This document shows positions 40,101-49,492 of a DNA stretch of 64,000 bases, in pieces. Position 1 is the stretch's first letter, and each line of letters opens with the position of its first letter. Below the pieces are notes generated by a model. It worked only from the letters and a program-made list of their open reading frames with translations, was not told the DNA's origin and did no database searches. The position numbers were made by a program, and so were the translations under genes. The stretch comes from an uncultured Flavobacteriales bacterium (GTDB lineage: Bacteria; Bacteroidota; Bacteroidia; Flavobacteriales_D; Crocinitomicaceae): positions 1 to 64,000 of the forward strand of contig CAJQJL010000075.1 in NCBI GenBank assembly GCA_905478665.1, written 5' to 3'.

Positions 40101-42023
40101 GGAACATACACTGTAACAATTACAGATGGTGTAGGCTGTCAACTGGTGCAGTCATTTACAGTTAACAATGTGAACTCCACAAACATCACTGCTTCAGGAA
40201 TCGTTGTTGATGCGACATGTACACAGCCTGATGGAGAAATTGATTTAACTGTGAACGGAGGAATCGGACCATTCAACTTCTCTTGGGACAATGGTGATAA
40301 TACAGAAGACATCACTAACTTACCTCCTGGAGATTACGTGGTAACAATTACGGATGCTGCAAATTGTCAAGTATCACAAACAATTACAGTTGAATCACAA
40401 AGTTCAGGATTAGGATTTACAAACTTGAACATTTCACCTGAAACGTGTACTGCACAGGATGGACAGATTGTATTCTTTACAGGTGGAACAGCTGACGACT
40501 ACTACTTAGATGGTGTGAACCTTGGAGGATGGCAAGCAAATAACTTGAGTGCAGGAACATACTTAGTTGCCATTACGGATAACCTTGGTTGTTATGCAGA
40601 CTCTATAGTTACTGTTGACAATGTTCAATCGAATCTTGGATTTACTAACCTTGCAATCACGGATGAGTTCTGTGGACAAGGAGATGGTGAGATTGTCTTC
40701 TCTACGGGTGGAACTGCTGATGACTATTATCTCGATGGTGTCAACCTTGGTGGTTGGACAGCGAGTGGTTTGAGTGCAGGAACATACTTGGTAGCTATTA
40801 CAGATAATGATGGATGCTACGCTGATTCTGTTGTGACGGTTGGTGCTGCTGGCTTGTTCACCGTAACTGAAACTTCAGTAGGAGAAAACTGTAGTCAGGC
40901 AGATGGATCAATTGACATTACGGTGAGTCCAGCTGGAACATATACTTATGTTTGGGATTCTGGTCAAACAACGGAAGACCTCACAGGAATTGGAGCAGGA
41001 ACATACACTGTTACTGTAACGAACACCACTGGTCAGAATTGTAGCGTTGACCTTACTGTGACTATTGACAATACGAATACCTTTGATATTACAGGTGTTG
41101 CAACGGATGAATATTGTGGTGGTGCTGACGGAACAATTGATCAAACGATCGTTTCAGGAACAGGAATCACATTTAGCTGGTCGAATGGACCAACAACGGA
41201 AGACATCTCTGGATTGACTGCTGGTACATACACATGTACAGTTACAGACGGTAGTGGTTGCTCATCAACATTTGATTATGTTGTTGGTGGTACAGCTAAC
41301 GGAATGGCAACTGCAGGTGCGATTACAGATGACGCTTGTAACAGTGGAGTTGGTGCAATCGACATGACACTGTCTGGTGGTACTGGTTCATTCTCCTATG
41401 CTTGGGACAATGCAGCGACAACAGAAGATCTTACTGGACTTTCTGCTGGAACGTACATCGTAACAATCACAGACTTGGGTGACAACTGTGTAATGCTTGA
41501 CACATTTGTTGTGAATAACGTAAACACAGTATTTAACGGAAGTGGAGTTGTAACAGACGCAACATCTGCATCATCACTTGACGGAGCGATTAACGTAACT
41601 TTAAGTGGTGCTACGACATACACGTACAACTGGGATTCTGGTCAAACAACAGAAGACATCACAGGTATAAATCCTGGAACGTATACCTTGATTGCAACTT
41701 CAGCGGAAGGATGTGATACGACGATGGTGTTTACCGTGTTGAATACAGCTTCGCTTGATGAAGAGGCCTTGTTGAATATCTCAGTAAGCATTCACCCGAA
41801 TCCTGTACAAGGCGTGTTTTTTGTGAACTATGCGCTTCCAGCAGGTCAGCATGGAGAAGTGGTAATTACGGATGCACTTGGGAAGCTTGTTCGTAAGATC
41901 GACGTTTCAGGAACTGATGAGTTGACGCTCGATTCGCGGACTTTCGCAAACGGTATGTATTTTGTAACACTCCGTTCAATGAAGGTTGCGAAGATGGAAC
42001 GTCTCATCATTTCAAATAACTAG
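34116..42023 (+). CDS. giant SprB-repeat adhesin-like protein with choice-of-anchor L-type N-terminus and T9SS sorting domain
   Basis: 2635 aa; about 26 SprB-type repeats (…GSIDITVTGG…[30 protein letters not shown]); P-domain-like region; C-terminal [13 protein letters not shown]…[10 protein letters not shown]. Confidence 0.93.
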   Translation: [2635 protein letters not shown]

Positions 42024-42027
42024 AAGA

Positions 42028-42366
42028 ATGAAAGGAATATTAGCATTAATAGTAGTTGTTTTGTCCGTGAGTTTTGCTCACGGACAAAACGTTGCTGAAG
42101 TACAAATTAAAACATCAGCAGAGTGCGGTTCATGTAAGGAGCGCATCGAAGAAAAACTCAACTATACAGCAGGAATCAAATTTGCTGAGTTGGATGTTAG
42201 GAGTAAAGTACTGACAGTAAAGTACAGTAAGAAGAAATTATCCCTTGATGATATAAAAAAGATAGTTTCAGAAATTGGATACGACGCCGATGAGGTGAAA
42301 GCGATCCCTGCTTCAGTGGAAGCCTTGCCAACGTGTTGCAAACCCGGCGGCATGAAGAAAAAATAA
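42028..42366 (+). CDS. secreted heavy-metal-associated (HMA) domain protein
   Basis: ATG at 42028; TSAECGSCKERIEEKLNY. Confidence 0.85.
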   Translation: MKGILALIVVVLSVSFAHGQNVAEVQIKTSAECGSCKERIEEKLNYTAGIKFAELDVRSKVLTVKYSKKKLSLDDIKKIVSEIGYDADEVKAIPASVEALPTCCKPGGMKKK

Positions 42367-42370
42367 GAGG

Positions 42371-42396
42371 AAGCGACCATTTGGTCGCTTTTTTTA
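42371..42396 (+). terminator. rho-independent terminator
   Basis: aagcgaccatttggtcgcttttttt. Confidence 0.85.
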
Positions 42397-42456
42397 TGCA
42401 GTCCTTCAATACGAGATTCTATTTTTGTAACGTTAGAAGAGTATACTGAACCCGAT

Positions 42457-45096
42457 TTGTACATGTCTCACATTCGCCTGCTTTTATTTTTATTCATCTT
42501 TGGAGGTGCATTTCAAATGCATGCTCAGGAGTTGGATTCTGTCCGTGCGGAGTTTTTCCCAGCAAAGAATCAGCTGTTCGGATTCGATAACTACTCCATT
42601 AGCCAATGGAAGGAAGATTATAAGTGGATAGAAATTCAGGGTGCTCCTTACGCAGTTCCGCACAAATCAGTTGCTATAAACAGTTCGGATACGGTCAAGA
42701 TGACACTGTCGAATAGGGCATTATTCAATTCTGAAAACTTAACATTTAAAATCGCAGACTCTCTATTTGCAATCGACTTGAGTGATCGAAACGGGGATAC
42801 CGTCAAGATTGTTCTCCCGCAAATAGAAGCGAACTATTCACTTGAAGTGTACCATCTGGAAACACTAATTGGTCAATTGGATGTTAGCGTCTATCCTTTC
42901 CAGACACAATCATTGATCGTTGTTCCACTCGTCAGAACAGACATTAACAGGGATAGCCTCCAGCATTCGCTCAATTCGATTTACAAACAGGCAAACCTGA
43001 AATTCTCGGTGCATGTAGCCCCCTTTTTCCAGCCAGAAGAATACGATGGAGGTTTGTTGAGTAACCCAAATCTGGAGCAGGTTCGTTTTACTAAACAAAT
43101 GAGGGAAATTAGAGATGCGTATTTCGAAAGTCATAAGAGTTCCAATGCCTATTATGTGTTTGTTGTGGATGGATTCGTTGATTCGGAAATCTCAGGATTC
43201 ATGGTGCGCAACAAGGCCGTAGCATTCGTGAAAAATTCAGAGGAGAAGCTGCATCAAACCATTGCTCGGCAATTGGGATTTGGTGTAGGCGTCTTGAACA
43301 AAACATGGATCGAAGAAGGCCCATTGAAAGGAAGTACCAAGAACTTAATGGATTTGGGAGGTGGATCTGAATTGATCCACTCACAATGGGAGTCGATTCA
43401 ACGAAGCTGTCGTAGTATTTCACATTATGACGACTACGAAGATGTGCGCACAAACAACGGAATCATTGGCTATTATTTTTGGGAGGAGGATGAAAAAGGA
43501 TATATTGTGCTCAAAACGGGGAATCTTTTAAAATCAATTAAGCGTCCATTCAAGCGAAATCAGTTTTCTCTGCACCTCAATATTGATAACTGGTTTTTCA
43601 TACCCTTGTTTACAGTCTTATCCTTTCCAATATGTGCGCTACATCTTTTGATTCTGCTTTTGTTTGCAGTTGGTTCGGTGTTCATTCGTAGGAAATTATT
43701 CAAGTGGTTGCATAAAGTGATCAAGTTCAGATGGATCTTTAGAATAACTGTCCGTATGATTGTGTTTTCAGTGTTTGTTGCCGTGTACGTAGGGTCTTTT
43801 TTACTCATCAATCAGGGCTACGGAATGTTCGAAGTTAAGTCTGGAAAGCTAGATTATCTGTACGGAATGGATACCCGTAGTGCAATTTCCACGATTGGGG
43901 ATAACATGAATACCCAATTACTTGAGGAAGATAAAATGGGATCTGAAATCCTTATCAAGAGGGGAGAAGATTGGTTCCTTGAGAAACGCAAAAGAGTACT
44001 CTATTTTAATGTTGAAAAGGAAGGCGACAAATGGTCGAAGTGTACCTTCAAAACAGATTCGGATACCTTAACCATTCGAACTAAGAATTACAATGAATAC
44101 GCGGAGAGCCATTATTTTGTGTTCAATTACCTAGCTGATGATGGCACATATACCTATCAAAAGGTGTACAATCATTTGGGGAAGGAGGTTACCGACAAAT
44201 TGGAATTGAAAGATCCAGCAAAGCGAATACTGTTATTTGTGAATGGTTATCGACCTACATCATTAGGAGAAACTTTTGAAGAGAATTTCGATGACATCCG
44301 AAAAAATGGTTTGGAATTCGCAAATTCAAAGAACCTCATCTATAACTTTGATCGTTACGACTATTGGCGACCGTGGAAGGAAATCGATGTTTTATTTCAA
44401 GATCGTTTAAATCCGAGTGAAACACTTTATGCAGATGGTCATTTTTCTGTTGAAACTTCCAATCACAGAAGTTTACTAACGTTTACATCGCTCACCACAT
44501 CTCACCCAGAGCGATGCAAGGAGGAAGGGAACCATGTCTGTCGTCAAACTTCAGTTAGTAGCTGGATTCCTTTAATTTCGGAGGAAATAAAGACGGTTGA
44601 TCTATACAATTTGGAACCAAACATTGAAGGTTTCAATAGTCGGAGAACGAATGGTAAAATAGCAGGAAGGAACTTGCAGCAGATGCTCAATGAACTACCT
44701 AATAAATCAACCAACGACACCTTGTACATCGTTGCACACAGTATGGGGTATGCATATACATTGGGGTTGATTGAGCAACTTAGAGGTAAGATCAACTTTG
44801 GTGGTCTCTACATAATAGCACCAGAAAATGCCTCTGCGGGGAAGGTGAACATTGATGAATGGAAAGAAGTATGGCAGTATGGTAGCGACTTCGAAAGGAA
44901 CAAATTATCGGCCCCGTGTTTGCTAGATGGGATCGCGCCACAAGCAAAAGTGGGTGGACTGGAGATGTATCATCGCGCCTATATTCCTGAGAAGTTCTAT
45001 AACAAAATGGGCTTCTACGATTCTCACTTCGTTGGTCATTACACTTGGATTTTCGACCTTCCTAAGGATGCTACAGGCTATATAAGACAGCGCTAA
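42457..45096 (+). CDS. membrane protein with C-terminal alpha/beta-hydrolase-like domain
   Basis: Multiple hydrophobic segments mid-protein; IVAHSMGYAYTLGLIEQ nucleophile elbow. Confidence 0.7.
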   Translation: MYMSHIRLLLFLFIFGGAFQMHAQELDSVRAEFFPAKNQLFGFDNYSISQWKEDYKWIEIQGAPYAVPHKSVAINSSDTVKMTLSNRALFNSENLTFKIADSLFAIDLSDRNGDTVKIVLPQIEANYSLEVYHLETLIGQLDVSVYPFQTQSLIVVPLVRTDINRDSLQHSLNSIYKQANLKFSVHVAPFFQPEEYDGGLLSNPNLEQVRFTKQMREIRDAYFESHKSSNAYYVFVVDGFVDSEISGFMVRNKAVAFVKNSEEKLHQTIARQLGFGVGVLNKTWIEEGPLKGSTKNLMDLGGGSELIHSQWESIQRSCRSISHYDDYEDVRTNNGIIGYYFWEEDEKGYIVLKTGNLLKSIKRPFKRNQFSLHLNIDNWFFIPLFTVLSFPICALHLLILLLFAVGSVFIRRKLFKWLHKVIKFRWIFRITVRMIVFSVFVAVYVGSFLLINQGYGMFEVKSGKLDYLYGMDTRSAISTIGDNMNTQLLEEDKMGSEILIKRGEDWFLEKRKRVLYFNVEKEGDKWSKCTFKTDSDTLTIRTKNYNEYAESHYFVFNYLADDGTYTYQKVYNHLGKEVTDKLELKDPAKRILLFVNGYRPTSLGETFEENFDDIRKNGLEFANSKNLIYNFDRYDYWRPWKEIDVLFQDRLNPSETLYADGHFSVETSNHRSLLTFTSLTTSHPERCKEEGNHVCRQTSVSSWIPLISEEIKTVDLYNLEPNIEGFNSRRTNGKIAGRNLQQMLNELPNKSTNDTLYIVAHSMGYAYTLGLIEQLRGKINFGGLYIIAPENASAGKVNIDEWKEVWQYGSDFERNKLSAPCLLDGIAPQAKVGGLEMYHRAYIPEKFYNKMGFYDSHFVGHYTWIFDLPKDATGYIRQR

Positions 45097-45160
45097 GGCC
45101 ATGTTCTTGAGTGAATATTAGATGGTGTAAAAACCATTTATTCGTGCAGATCGAATCCTT

Positions 45161-45188
45161 TTTGAATTGAATTAATTTGCTAATTTCG
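45161..45188 (+). promoter_or_regulatory. candidate metK promoter
   Basis: TTTG-N16-TAATTTCG, near Bacteroidota consensus. Confidence 0.35.
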
Positions 45189-45215
45189 CGGTTCGAATAA
45201 TTTAAAGCAGAATCA

Positions 45216-46472
45216 ATGTCATACTTGTTTACATCAGAGTCCGTTTCAGAAGGACATCCAGATAAAGTTTCCGATCAAATCTCAGATGCTTTGATTGATA
45301 ATTTCATGGCCTTTGACCCAGAGTCTAAAGTCGCTTGTGAAACCTTGGTAACTACTGGTCAGGTTGTTTTGGCCGGAGAGGTTAAAACAGATACTTATTT
45401 AGACGTTCAAAAAATCGCTAGAGAAACAATCGCGCGTATTGGATACACGAAGTCTGAATACATGTTTGACGCAAATTCTTGCGGAATTCTTTCAGCAATT
45501 CATGATCAGTCGGCAGATATCAACCAGGGAGTTGAGCGTGCAAACCCAGAAGATCAAGGAGCGGGTGACCAAGGGATGATGTTTGGTTACGCTACAAATG
45601 AAACGGACAATTACATGCCGTTAGCTTTGGACCTAGCACACATGATTTTAGTTGAGATGTCAGAGATTCGTAACAACGAATTGGATTTGATTCCTTACTT
45701 GCGTCCTGATGCGAAGTCACAAGTTACGATTGAGTACTCTGATGATAACGTGCCACAAAGAATTGACACAATTGTTGTTTCAACACAACACGATGATTTT
45801 GATACAGAGGCTACAATGTTGGCGAAGATCAAAGCGGATATCGTAGAGATCGTTATTGGACGTGTTAAAGCGAAATGTTCTCCAGAGATTCAAAAATTGT
45901 TTACGGATGATATTCAATACCACATTAACCCAACAGGAATCTTCGTTATCGGAGGTCCTCATGGAGATACTGGATTGACAGGTCGTAAGATCATTGTTGA
46001 TACATACGGTGGTAAGGGAGCACACGGTGGTGGAGCATTCTCAGGAAAAGATCCTTCAAAAGTTGACCGTTCAGCTGCATATGCAACGCGTCACATCGCG
46101 AAGAATTTAGTCGCTGCAGGATTGTGTAGCGAAGTATTGGTGCAAGTTTCATACGCCATTGGTGTAGCTGAACCATGTGGATTGTTCGTTGATACATATG
46201 GAACGTCAAAAGTTGATATGACAGATGGAGAAATTGCGAAGAAGATTTCTGAAATTTTTGACATGCGTCCTTACTTCATAGAGCAACGTTTGAAATTGAG
46301 AAATCCAATGTATTCAGAAACAGCAGCGTTTGGTCACATGGGTAGAAAGAATGAAGTAGTAACAAAAACATTTACTGCTCCAGGAAGAGAACCTAAGACA
46401 ATGGAAGTTGAATTGTTTACTTGGGAGAAATTGGATTACGTTGATAAAGTAAAAGCAGCCTTCGGATTGTAA
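45216..46472 (+). CDS. metK: S-adenosylmethionine synthetase
   Basis: [43 protein letters not shown]. Confidence 0.98.
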   Translation: MSYLFTSESVSEGHPDKVSDQISDALIDNFMAFDPESKVACETLVTTGQVVLAGEVKTDTYLDVQKIARETIARIGYTKSEYMFDANSCGILSAIHDQSADINQGVERANPEDQGAGDQGMMFGYATNETDNYMPLALDLAHMILVEMSEIRNNELDLIPYLRPDAKSQVTIEYSDDNVPQRIDTIVVSTQHDDFDTEATMLAKIKADIVEIVIGRVKAKCSPEIQKLFTDDIQYHINPTGIFVIGGPHGDTGLTGRKIIVDTYGGKGAHGGGAFSGKDPSKVDRSAAYATRHIAKNLVAAGLCSEVLVQVSYAIGVAEPCGLFVDTYGTSKVDMTDGEIAKKISEIFDMRPYFIEQRLKLRNPMYSETAAFGHMGRKNEVVTKTFTAPGREPKTMEVELFTWEKLDYVDKVKAAFGL

Positions 46473-46493
46473 CAATAACCGAACAAAAATATC

Positions 46494-46527
46494 GAAGCCT
46501 GTTCCATTTGGAGCAGGCTTTTTTTGT
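46494..46527 (+). terminator. rho-independent terminator
   Basis: gaagcctgttccatttggagcaggcttttttt. Confidence 0.8.
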
Positions 46528-46604
46528 GCACGGATCATTTGATTATTGAATGAATCAATTTCCAGTAACACTTCTCTTAGCATTTGAAGACAAGGTTGTA
46601 CAAT

Positions 46605-47711
46605 TCACTTTGAATGATGAAAAAATATTTCGATGCGTCTGTTTTTCTGCCTTCCCTCTTCAGTTGAGTTATCGGTAACAGGGTTAGTTTTTCCCATTCC
46701 AAAAGTCTTCATAGACAGTTCTGGTAATCCTTTTTTCGACAGCAATTTTTTAACAGACTCCGCCCGTTCTTGCGATAGTTTTTCGTTGTATGCGTCAGTT
46801 CCAATATTGTCCGTATAGCCGTAAATTTCAATTAGAGAAATGGACTCTTTGTTGATAGTTTTCATCAACTCGAGTAAATACGATTCCGCTTCGGGTTTTA
46901 GATCACTTGAATTAAAATCAAAGAGAACATCACCTAAGATTAGACTATCAATATGCGCTTCCGGCAGAATGGCAGGCACTGTATCTAATTCTATAGGTTT
47001 TTCGTAAGCTCTATACAAACAGAAAGAGTGTCTATAATCAAAGTTATACAAGTGTTTCTTTACTTCCATACATTCGGGAGGAAGTGAGTCCAAATGCGGA
47101 GCGTTTAACTCTACATTGTCAAGAAAGTACAGGTAATTTGTATACTGCTTGGGCTGATCTTTAAATTTTCTTGTCTGTTCCGAATCCGATGCAAAAGAAC
47201 CAATTAGGATAAATCGCTCTCCACCTTTAGCTTTGTATGAAGCAGATAATTCTATCCATTTGCGCTGTTTCCCCTTGCTAAATTGCAGGAATTGGGAAGA
47301 AAAGTCTACGTCGGGTGATTCAATAAGTTCATCTTTTTCAAGACACGTAAATTCATCCTCAAACTTAACTCCAAGTGAGTTAACGACACATTCTCCAGCC
47401 AATGCCATGATTTTAATTTCATAGACTCGTCCTGCTTCCAATTCCATCATCAGTTCGGACTGCATGTATTGTCTAACATTCCGAACATTAGAATTAAAGA
47501 CAACGATACCAGCAGTACCTTTTCGGTTCACAGGAATATTAGGTGAAGTCAAAAGCCATCCTTCTGGAGAACATTCAGCTGCATGTTCTACACACACGTT
47601 TATTTCTTCAAATTCAGGGTTCACCAAAAGGTTTTGGGTATACCCTGAAAAAGTGCTCCAAAATAACACCGTCAAGCTAACAAGAAATCGATATCTACGT
47701 TTTGGATTCAT
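46605..47711 (-). CDS. OmpA family protein
   Basis: C-terminal LIEIYGYTDNIGTDAYNEKLSQERAESVKKLL. Confidence 0.88.
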   Translation of the reverse strand: MNPKRRYRFLVSLTVLFWSTFSGYTQNLLVNPEFEEINVCVEHAAECSPEGWLLTSPNIPVNRKGTAGIVVFNSNVRNVRQYMQSELMMELEAGRVYEIKIMALAGECVVNSLGVKFEDEFTCLEKDELIESPDVDFSSQFLQFSKGKQRKWIELSASYKAKGGERFILIGSFASDSEQTRKFKDQPKQYTNYLYFLDNVELNAPHLDSLPPECMEVKKHLYNFDYRHSFCLYRAYEKPIELDTVPAILPEAHIDSLILGDVLFDFNSSDLKPEAESYLLELMKTINKESISLIEIYGYTDNIGTDAYNEKLSQERAESVKKLLSKKGLPELSMKTFGMGKTNPVTDNSTEEGRQKNRRIEIFFHHSK

Positions 47712-47817
47712 TTAAACTAATCAAGATAGGGTTTTTCGCCGTTGTTAAAGGTAATCAGGTTAACATTCCCAAAGATTTGAACCCAGAAATGATCCTTTTG
47801 GATTCCAACTATCGTTC

Positions 47818-48405
47818 CTAACGATAAGGAGGTCCAGCCACCCATCCAACAATTGATTCCCGAGTACCTTTGGTTATTGGCGTTACCCGATGGATGATAA
47901 AGGATGGAAAAATGACGATTGTTCCCTTTTCTCGCGGAGCAGTTACGATATTTTGATTTATCATGAACTGCAAATCTCCTCCCTCGTATGCATCTGGTTC
48001 AGACAACTGAATTGTCATGCTCAGTTTTCTGGAGGAAGTTCCGCCAACACCAAAGTCCAAATGCCAATCAAAAAAATCGCCTTCAGAATAACGTGTGAGT
48101 TGCAACTCCTGATGGAATCCCAATAAATCAAAGTGATACCGCTCGTTATTGGATTTAATCGCAAGTCCCGCTAATCTGTTATAAATCCAATCATTTTCAG
48201 GTGTATTATCAACAAACATTACAGAGCTTTTCCGTAATTCGTCTTTGTACACGCTTTCTCCGTCAACCTCTGCTTTAATCGTTTTTTCATCATCCCAAAA
48301 ACCAAGAATTCGATCAATCTCATGTGGAAGGAAGAGCCCCTGATAGTAGATGAATTCAACAAAATTATTTTTTAAGGGAAGGCCAAAGGAATAGTTTATA
48401 GACAT
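47818..48405 (-). CDS. 2OG-Fe(II) oxygenase (prolyl 4-hydroxylase-like)
   Basis: QLTRYSEGDFFDWHLDFG ... KGTIVIFPSFIIHRVTPITKGTRESIVGWV. Confidence 0.9.
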   Translation of the reverse strand: MSINYSFGLPLKNNFVEFIYYQGLFLPHEIDRILGFWDDEKTIKAEVDGESVYKDELRKSSVMFVDNTPENDWIYNRLAGLAIKSNNERYHFDLLGFHQELQLTRYSEGDFFDWHLDFGVGGTSSRKLSMTIQLSEPDAYEGGDLQFMINQNIVTAPREKGTIVIFPSFIIHRVTPITKGTRESIVGWVAGPPYR

Positions 48406-48614
48406 ATTGAAAGGTTAGAATTCCAAATAAAGCCATTTTCTTTTAACTGTGCAATTTTGCATTGGGTTACGAGAAACACATATTTCAGTGATCTACAGGA
48501 TTTCCAGCCTGATCATTTCCAAGGAACCTTTGTTCAGCAGTGATAAAAGCAGCTCAACCTAACATTCATTCCGTTCATCCAATTGTACAAAGTTTGTAAC
48601 CTTTCCTTAGTATA

Positions 48615-49418
48615 TTGGTCTTATCTAAAAAAAAAATAAACATGAAAAAAATAGCTTTAGCCGCATTATTCATAATAGGCGTAATTAGTGTAAAGGCACA
48701 AGATGTCACAGTTGATCAAATTCTTGACACATATTTTGAGAATGTCGGAGGGCGTGAGGCATGGAGTAAAGTAGAGGGATACTCTATGAAAGCAAATGTT
48801 GATGCGCAAGGAATGACGATTCCAATTGACATGGTTAACCTGAAAGATGGAAGAATGGTAACAAAGTTTACTTTTCAAGGAAAGGAGTTTGTGCAGCAAG
48901 CTTTCGATGGAGAAACGACATGGAGCGTGAGTTTTATGACGATGAAAGCCGAAAAGGGTGAGTCTGAAGACACAGAGAATTACAAGCGTACGATTTCAGA
49001 ATTTCCAGATGCTTTATTGAAGCATAAAGAAAATGGTTACACAATAGAATTGGACGGAGAAGACACGAAAGATGGTGTTGATTGCTATAAGTTGAAGGTA
49101 ACAAAGAAGACACAGCTGGTTGAAGGAGAAGAAAAAGAGAACATCGTGTATTACTACATGGACAAAGAGAATTTCGTTCCAATCATGCAAGAGCAGGAGA
49201 TGATGTCAGGACAAATGAAAGGGCAGATCGCTCAGACATTGTTCAGTGATTATCAAGAAGTGGAAGGCTTGTATTTCCCATTTTCGATGACTTATCAAAC
49301 TGAAGGTGGCGGAGGTCAGACAATTCAGGTAGAATCAATGAAATTGAACCCTGAAGTAGACGATTCTATTTTCATGTTCCCAGCGGAAGAGGTTACCGAA
49401 GAGGGAGAAGAAAAGTGA
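48615..49418 (+). CDS. outer-membrane lipoprotein-sorting-like protein (LolA fold)
   Basis: Signal peptide; likely initiates at internal ATG 48642; LolA-like composition. Confidence 0.65.
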   Translation: MVLSKKKINMKKIALAALFIIGVISVKAQDVTVDQILDTYFENVGGREAWSKVEGYSMKANVDAQGMTIPIDMVNLKDGRMVTKFTFQGKEFVQQAFDGETTWSVSFMTMKAEKGESEDTENYKRTISEFPDALLKHKENGYTIELDGEDTKDGVDCYKLKVTKKTQLVEGEEKENIVYYYMDKENFVPIMQEQEMMSGQMKGQIAQTLFSDYQEVEGLYFPFSMTYQTEGGGGQTIQVESMKLNPEVDDSIFMFPAEEVTEEGEEK

Positions 49419-49492
49419 TTGTTTTTTGATGGGGAGGTTTTATTCTCCTCATCACATTTCAATGTATCTATAATCACGAATAACGTAATATT

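Noticed and set aside
34214-41629. Many antisense ORFs inside the SprB-repeat gene (e.g. 34214..34537, 36737..37003, 37613..37849, 39842..40111)
   Set aside because: Shadow ORFs produced by the biased codon use of the repeats; no independent domain or signal evidence.
36100-41700. Regular DNA repeats that might suggest a CRISPR array or tandem satellite
   Set aside because: They are degenerate protein-coding SprB repeats in a single continuous ORF, with no short identical repeat/unique spacer pattern.
45097-45215. SAM riboswitch upstream of metK
   Set aside because: The 120-nt leader shows no recognisable SAM-I/SAM-II conserved core; only a promoter-like element was seen.
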